A stretch of DNA of 64,000 nt. It comes from Magnetovibrio sp. GTDB lineage: Bacteria > Pseudomonadota > Alphaproteobacteria > Rhodospirillales > Magnetovibrionaceae. How positions within the stretch are numbered: the first letter of the stretch is position 1; every line of letters begins with the position of its first letter. Both the position numbers and the translations under genes were made by a program. Under the pieces are notes generated by a model that saw only the letters and a list, made by a program, of their open reading frames with translations, made no database searches and was not told where the DNA came from. This document shows positions 58,607 through 64,000 of this stretch, one piece after another. Location of the stretch: assembly GCA_028281525.1 (NCBI GenBank), contig JANQJR010000057.1:1-64000 (forward strand). Direction: 5' to 3'.

Positions 58607-59872
58607 TCAGTCGAACTTTTTGACGATCAACGATGCGTTTGTGCCGCCAAAGCCGAAGGAGTTGCTCAGCGCCGCACGTACGGTGCGTTCCTTGGCCTGA
58701 TGCGGCACCAGATCGATATCGCAACCTTCGTCGGGATCGTCCAGATTCAAGGTCGGCGGTACCACGTCGTTCTTGACTGCGAGGATGGAGAAAATCGCCT
58801 CCACCGCGCCGGCGGCACCCAATAGGTGGCCAATGGCCGACTTGGTCGACGACATGGACAAGCTGTTCACCGCATCGCCAAAGCTGCGCTTGACCGCACC
58901 CAGTTCGATCACATCCGCCATGGTCGAGGTGCCATGTGCGTTGATGTAGTCGATGTCTTCTGGGTTGAGTTCCGCACGCTTCATCGCCGCGTTCATGCAG
59001 CGGAACGCGCCGTCGCCGTCCGGGGTCGGCGCGGTGATGTGATAGGCGTCGCCGGTCAAGCCGTAGCCCACCACTTCGGCGTAAATCTTCGCGCCGCGCG
59101 CCTTGGCATGTTCCATTTCTTCCAGAACCACCACGCCCGCGCCTTCGCCCATGACGAAACCGTCGCGGTCCTTGTCCCACGGGCGGCTTGCGGCGGTGGG
59201 ATCGTCGTTGCGTTTGGTGGACAAGGCCTTGGCCGAAGCAAAGCCCGCCATGCCGACGCGGCAGCACGCGGCTTCGGCACCGCCCGCGACCATGATGTCG
59301 GCGTCGTCCCACATGATCAGACGCGCGGCGTCGCCGATGGCGTGCGCGCCGGTGGAACAGGCCGTGACCACCGCATGGTTGGGGCCCTTGAAACCATATT
59401 TGATGGAAACCTGGCCGGACACCAAGTTGATCAAGCTCGCCGGAATAAAGAACGGGCTGACGCGGCGCGGACCGCCGCCCCCTTCGCAATCCACCGTCAG
59501 CGATCCTCGTGACAGTTCCGGCAGACCGCCGATGCCCGAGCCGATCAGAACGCCGCTGCGGCATTTCTGCTCTTCGCTTTCGGCGACCCAACCGCTGTCT
59601 TCCACCGCTTGCTGGGCGGCGGCCATGCCGTAGACGATGAAGTTGTCAACGCGGCGGCGGTCCTTGGCGGACATATAGGTGTCGGGGTTGAATTCACCCG
59701 GCCCCTCACCTTCCGGCACCTGACCGGCGATTTTCGCGGCGATGTCGGACACATCGAAGTTTTCGATCGCCCCGATGCCGGATTCGGCATTGAGGAGCTT
59801 GTTCCAGCTGGCCTCGACTCCGTCCGCCAATGGCGAAACCATGCCCAGACCGGTAACCACTACACGACGCAT
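58607..59872 (-). CDS. fabF: Beta-ketoacyl-ACP synthase II
   Basis: MRRVVVTGLGMVSPLADGVEASWNKLLNAESGI; VVTACSTGAHAIGDAARLI; HGTSTMADVIE. Confidence 0.97.
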   Translation of the reverse strand: MRRVVVTGLGMVSPLADGVEASWNKLLNAESGIGAIENFDVSDIAAKIAGQVPEGEGPGEFNPDTYMSAKDRRRVDNFIVYGMAAAQQAVEDSGWVAESEEQKCRSGVLIGSGIGGLPELSRGSLTVDCEGGGGPRRVSPFFIPASLINLVSGQVSIKYGFKGPNHAVVTACSTGAHAIGDAARLIMWDDADIMVAGGAEAACCRVGMAGFASAKALSTKRNDDPTAASRPWDKDRDGFVMGEGAGVVVLEEMEHAKARGAKIYAEVVGYGLTGDAYHITAPTPDGDGAFRCMNAAMKRAELNPEDIDYINAHGTSTMADVIELGAVKRSFGDAVNSLSMSSTKSAIGHLLGAAGAVEAIFSILAVKNDVVPPTLNLDDPDEGCDIDLVPHQAKERTVRAALSNSFGFGGTNASLIVKKFD

Positions 59873-60011
59873 TCTGACCTCAAGTCGTATGGGGAAATGT
59901 CACGAAGTATGACACACAACTCAACGGGCATCACCCGGATACGGAAAAGGCGGAAGATCGCAGCAGAAATCGCGCAATCCCCCGCCCATAAACCGCACAC
60001 GAACCTCCAAA

Positions 60012-60245
60012 TCAGGAGTTCGCGGTGATGTAATCGATGGCATCCTTGATGGTGAGGATCTTTTCAGCGGCATCGTCCGGGATTTCGCAACCGAACTCTT
60101 CCTCGAAAGCCATCACCAATTCAACGGTGTCCAGGCTGTCGGCGCCCAAATCATCAATAAAGCTGGCATTTTCGCTCACCTTGGATTCGTCCACACCCAG
60201 GTGCTCGATGACGATTTTCTGAACGCGCTCTGCGACATCACTCAT
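60012..60245 (-). CDS. acpP: Acyl carrier protein
   Basis: [57 protein letters not shown]. Confidence 0.98.
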   Translation of the reverse strand: MSDVAERVQKIVIEHLGVDESKVSENASFIDDLGADSLDTVELVMAFEEEFGCEIPDDAAEKILTIKDAIDYITANS

Positions 60246-60462
60246 GTCTGAAATCCTCGAACTAAGTCGTTATAGATACTTAAGAATCCTTGCCCCGCAC
60301 TCCATCTGCCACGGCTATGACAAACAGTTTCCCGCGCGGCACGGGCTCAAAAACTAGGGGGCTTTCTTATCGAAAGCACCGTTTCGTAACACACTTTACC
60401 GGGCATTGCCAGTACCCGAATCCTCAAGTTTTCCCAGGCTTCGGGGCCATGTTACGCCTAAG

Positions 60463-61200
60463 TTAAATCATCGCCATGCCGCCGTTGACGTGCAGGGTCT
60501 GGCCGGTGACGTAGTTGGCTTCCGCACTCGCCAAATAGACCACCGCGCCGGCAATATCCTCGGGCGTGCCCATGGCGCCCGACGGGATCGCGGACAGGAT
60601 CGCTTCGGATTGCTGTTCGTTCAGCGCATCCGTCATCGGCGTGGCGATAAAACCGGGCGCGACGCAATTGACCGTGATGCCGCGTGTGGCCACTTCCTGG
60701 GCGAGCGACTTGGACATACCGATCAAACCGGCCTTGGAAGCCGCGTAGTTGGCTTGGCCCGGATTGCCGGTGACGCCGACGATGGAGGTGATGGAGATGA
60801 TGCGCCCGAAGCGCGCCTTCATCATGCCCTTCAAGCACGCGCGGGACAGTTGGAACGCGGACTTCAAGTTCACGTTCAAGACCGTGTCCCAGTCTTCGTC
60901 CTTGAGCCGCATCGCCAGCGTATCGCGGGTGAGACCGGCGTTGTTGATCAGGATGTCCACACCGCCCATGGCATTGGTGGCGTCCGCGATCAACTGATCC
61001 GCCGCGCCCTCTTCGCCCAAACGCGCTGGCGTGACGTGGGCGCGCTCGCCCAGTTCCGCCGCCAGCGCACGCAGCGCATCTTCGCGCGTGCCGCTCAGCG
61101 CCACGTCAGCGCCCTGGGCGTACAGGGCCTTGGCGATGGCGCCGCCGATGCCGCCGGACGCGCCGGTGACCAGCGCTTTTTTGCCGCTCAAATCAAACAT
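60463..61200 (-). CDS. fabG: 3-oxoacyl-ACP reductase
   Basis: MFDLSGKKALVTGASGGIGGAIAKAL; INNAGLTRDTLAMRLKDEDWDTVLNVNL; YAASKAGLIG. Confidence 0.96.
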   Translation of the reverse strand: MFDLSGKKALVTGASGGIGGAIAKALYAQGADVALSGTREDALRALAAELGERAHVTPARLGEEGAADQLIADATNAMGGVDILINNAGLTRDTLAMRLKDEDWDTVLNVNLKSAFQLSRACLKGMMKARFGRIISITSIVGVTGNPGQANYAASKAGLIGMSKSLAQEVATRGITVNCVAPGFIATPMTDALNEQQSEAILSAIPSGAMGTPEDIAGAVVYLASAEANYVTGQTLHVNGGMAMI

Positions 61201-61275
61201 GGAAAGTTCCCCCATTGTCAGGACCATTATCAGGAATCGATAGGTTGAGAAGGATTGTGCCGATTACAGGACCAA

Positions 61276-62211
61276 TTACAAGGACGCGAGGAAGGCCTCG
61301 ATATCATCCGGGCCGGCGATGTTGGAACCTTCGATCCCAGGGTTGCGCCGCACCATACCGCTGAGCACCTTGCCCGCGCCGATCTCGACCATCCGGTCCA
61401 CGCCCAGCTCCACCATCTTCGCCACGCTTTCGCGCCAGCGCACGGTGCCGGTGACCTGTTGGACCAGGAGCTTCTTGATTTCATCCGGATCGGTTGTGGG
61501 TGCAGCGGTGACGTTGGCGATCACCGGGACTGAAGGGGCGGACATGTCCGCATTCGCCAGCGCTTCTTGCATGGCGTCGGCGGCGGGCTGCATGAGCGCG
61601 CAATGGAACGGCGCGCTGACCGGCAACATCACGGCGCGCTTGGCACCTTTTTCTTTCGCCAGCTCGGCGGCGCGCTCCACCGCGCCTTTGTGGCCGGAGA
61701 TCACCACTTGGCCTTCGACGTTGTCGTTAGCGGCGGAGCAAACTTCATCGCCTGCAGCTTCGACTGCGACAGCCGACGCGGTTTCCCAATCCAGGCCCAA
61801 CAACGCAGCCATCGCGCCTTTGCCCACCGGCACGGCGGCCTGCATGGCGGACCCGCGGGTGCGCAAAAGCTTCGCCGCATCGCCCACGCTGAAGGTGCCG
61901 GCCGCGGCCAAGGCGGAGTATTCGCCCAAAGAGTGCCCCGCGACGTACGCGGCGCTGGACGCCAGATCGAAGCCTTTTTCCTTGAGAACTGCGAAAGCCG
62001 CCAAGGAAACGGCCATCAGCGCCGGTTGGGTGTTGGCCGTCAGGGTCAATTGGTCCTCGGGGCCGTTGAAGATGACGTCGCTGAGCTTTTCACCCAGCGC
62101 CTCGTCCACTTCGTCGAACACGGCCTTGGCGGCGGGAAAGGCGTCGTAAAGCTCCTTGCCCATGCCCACGGCCTGCGAGCCCTGCCCCGGAAAAACCAAT
62201 GCGCGTGTCAT
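61276..62211 (-). CDS. fabD: Malonyl CoA-ACP transacylase
   Basis: MTRALVFPGQGSQAVGMGKELYDAF; AGHSLGEYSALAAAGTFS; PVSAPFHCALMQPAADAM. Confidence 0.97.
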   Translation of the reverse strand: MTRALVFPGQGSQAVGMGKELYDAFPAAKAVFDEVDEALGEKLSDVIFNGPEDQLTLTANTQPALMAVSLAAFAVLKEKGFDLASSAAYVAGHSLGEYSALAAAGTFSVGDAAKLLRTRGSAMQAAVPVGKGAMAALLGLDWETASAVAVEAAGDEVCSAANDNVEGQVVISGHKGAVERAAELAKEKGAKRAVMLPVSAPFHCALMQPAADAMQEALANADMSAPSVPVIANVTAAPTTDPDEIKKLLVQQVTGTVRWRESVAKMVELGVDRMVEIGAGKVLSGMVRRNPGIEGSNIAGPDDIEAFLASL

Positions 62212-62353
62212 ATGCGATCCCCTGTATGATAGAATGTCTAGACTGCTTGGCTGTTCCTACACCAGCGCGGGCCAGAGTCAAGCATGAGTCAGATATACCC
62301 GTGCATGTAACCAATCTTGTAACCATTTGGGGAGAGCGTGCGAATTGGGTTTT

Positions 62354-63085
62354 ATGCGCTCAAAGCTTCTATTCCTGCCGTTTTTGATCGCCATCGTGGG
62401 ACTGTCCATGATGGGCGAAAAAGCGCCCGTGCAGATGGTCGGTTCCGCCAAGGCCGATGGCCCGGTGGTGGTGGAGCTGTTCACCTCGCAAAGCTGCTCA
62501 AGCTGCCCGCCCGCCGACAAACTTCTGGGCGAACTGGCCGCCCGGGACATCGATATCATCGCGTTCAGTTGCCACGTGACCTATTGGGACCATTTGAACT
62601 GGCGCGACACTATGAGCCTTAAGGCCTGCACCAACCGCCAACGGGCCTATGCGGGCTTCATGGGCAAACGCCAGGTCTACACCCCGCAAATGGTGGTCAA
62701 CGGCGAACATGAATTCGTCGGCTCCAACCGCGCGGAGACGGCGCGCACCATTTCGACGCGCGCCGTGGCCCCGATCCAGCTGACGCTGAGCGGCGAAGAC
62801 CTCGCCGCGGCCCTGCCTGCACTGCCCCCAGGCACGCCGAAACAGACGTTGTGGCTGTTGAGCTACAAACCCAGCCACACCCAAGACATTCCATCCGGCG
62901 AGAACCGGGGGCGCACCATCAGCTATACGAATTCAGTTTTGACGCTCGATCAGGTCGGCGTGTGGGACGGCCAAGCGGACCAGCGCACCTTCAAAAAACC
63001 CCAGAGTTCCGTGCCGGATACCGGCTATGCGCTGATCGCCCAACCCCAGGGCTTCGGCACCGTCAGCGCGGCGGGAAAACTCTAA
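62354..63085 (+). CDS. DUF1223 domain-containing exported protein
   Basis: PVVVELFTSQSCSSCPPADKLLGELAARDIDIIAFSCHVTYWDHLNWRD...GKRQVYTPQMVVNG thioredoxin-fold-like CSSCP motif. Confidence 0.88.
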   Translation: MRSKLLFLPFLIAIVGLSMMGEKAPVQMVGSAKADGPVVVELFTSQSCSSCPPADKLLGELAARDIDIIAFSCHVTYWDHLNWRDTMSLKACTNRQRAYAGFMGKRQVYTPQMVVNGEHEFVGSNRAETARTISTRAVAPIQLTLSGEDLAAALPALPPGTPKQTLWLLSYKPSHTQDIPSGENRGRTISYTNSVLTLDQVGVWDGQADQRTFKKPQSSVPDTGYALIAQPQGFGTVSAAGKL

Positions 63086-63128
63086 GCCTAAGCCTCAGTT
63101 TACGGTGGCGGACAGCCATAGCCCCAGT

Positions 63129-63163
63129 CCAAAATTGGTTATCAACCGACCCAAAATTGGTTA
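63129..63163. promoter_or_regulatory. Direct repeat CCAAAATTGGTTA x2, 22 bp apart, upstream of the GGDEF-protein gene
   Basis: Exact copies at 63129-63141 and 63151-63163; GGTT-ATC-AACC palindrome between them. Confidence 0.6.
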
Positions 63164-63242
63164 CAAATATATGTAAGGCCGAACCGGGCGCGCACACAAA
63201 TGAGTTCAGCCAACAAAACTGCTCACAACGGGGGACGGCCAC

Positions 63243-64000
63243 ATGGGTGCGGATGTCTTACGGTTCCTGAAGAACCCCTTTAAAATCTTCAGCTTATCCC
63301 GCGAAGACCTGGATCAACTCATCCACGCGGGCAATCACTCTCATTACCTCAGCCGTCATCGCGCGAACATCATGATCGAACGCGTGCGGATTGTCGCCGC
63401 GGCCTTTTCGGCCTTGACGTTCCTGTGGATCGGCCTCGACTACATCGCCTTCGATCCCGAAACCTGGGAAACGCTGGCCTACATGCGGCTGGTGTCCACC
63501 GCCATCTTCTTAGGTCTGGCGTGGCGCTGGAACGTGGAAAACAGTCTGGGACTCGGCTTTGTCATGTTGGTCGTCCTCATGATTAACCCGCCGGTGTTTT
63601 ATGTGGCGTCGCATTTCCTGCTCCAGGGTCAGGAGCAGTCCGGCCTCGCCTCAATCATCGCCACCGTTTATACGATGCTGCCTTACATCATCATCGCCGG
63701 GCTCAGCATTTTCCCGCTGACCGCCTTGGAGGCAACGCTGTTCGCCCTGCCCATTCTGGTCATGACGGTGGTGACCCCACAGTTGGCGGGCAGCGGCACG
63801 ATCGCGCAATCGCTGGCCACGGTGTGGATTTTGGCCCTGATCCTGGGCATTTATCTGTTGGCGGGGATGAGCCAGCTGCATTCCATGATTTCCCTGGTGC
63901 ACCGCGCCAGCAAGGACCCGCTGACAAATCTTCTGACGCGCCGCACCGGGGCGGAAATCATCGACCTCTACTTTCGCGTTTCGGTTCTGCACAACACGCC
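63243..64000 (+). CDS. Membrane-anchored GGDEF (diguanylate cyclase-like) protein, 3' truncated by window edge
   Basis: Frame open from ATG 63243 to the window end (missing from the ORF track because it has no stop); multiple TM segments then HRASKDPLTNLLTRRTGAEII, the start of a GGDEF domain. Confidence 0.82.
   Translation, partial: MGADVLRFLKNPFKIFSLSREDLDQLIHAGNHSHYLSRHRANIMIERVRIVAAAFSALTFLWIGLDYIAFDPETWETLAYMRLVSTAIFLGLAWRWNVENSLGLGFVMLVVLMINPPVFYVASHFLLQGQEQSGLASIIATVYTMLPYIIIAGLSIFPLTALEATLFALPILVMTVVTPQLAGSGTIAQSLATVWILALILGIYLLAGMSQLHSMISLVHRASKDPLTNLLTRRTGAEIIDLYFRVSVLHNT

Noticed and set aside
1-64000. CRISPR arrays, tRNA genes, transposases, integrases or phage structural genes
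   Set aside because: Looked for spaced direct-repeat ladders, T-loop GGTTCGAATC-type signatures and transposase/integrase motifs by eye; none convincing. A tRNAscan-SE or CRISPR finder run would be decisive.

Overview
GC-rich bacterial chromosome segment, most likely Alphaproteobacteria (HdaA-type replication regulator, typical gene blocks). Much of it is conserved core genome: aspS; rnd; ppx-ppk; hdaA, AI-2E exporter, pgsA, DUF2066, purM, purN; ndk; ABC-F ATPase; holC, pepA; lptF-lptG-lptD-surA-pdxA-rsmA; gmk, yicC, mltG, fabF, acpP, fabG, fabD. Accessory material lies between these blocks. The most interesting parts are: (1) an AmmeMemoRadiSam trio (radical SAM, MEMO1-like, AMMECR1-like) whose two divergent arms are separated by an NMT1/THI5-like periplasmic-binding-domain histidine kinase, with a flippase-like membrane protein downstream of the radical SAM gene; (2) an AT-rich islet at about 43.7-44.9 kb, encoding a PadR regulator with duplicated upstream operator-like repeats and an orphan protein ending in a 'LGDLDEDF...RWYWFQ' permease-prefix-like motif, flanked by inverted copies of a palindromic repeat; (3) an unrecognised two-gene operon at about 1.0-2.75 kb; (4) a structured intergenic region with a terminator upstream of tsaC (candidate ncRNA); (5) operator-like palindromes in two divergent intergenic regions; (6) a probable non-canonical ATT start for purM; (7) a composite inverted-repeat element between pgsA and the AI-2E gene. 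I saw no tRNA, rRNA, CRISPR array, transposase or prophage genes. All assignments come from reading the sequence and from memory of protein families; no database search was run.
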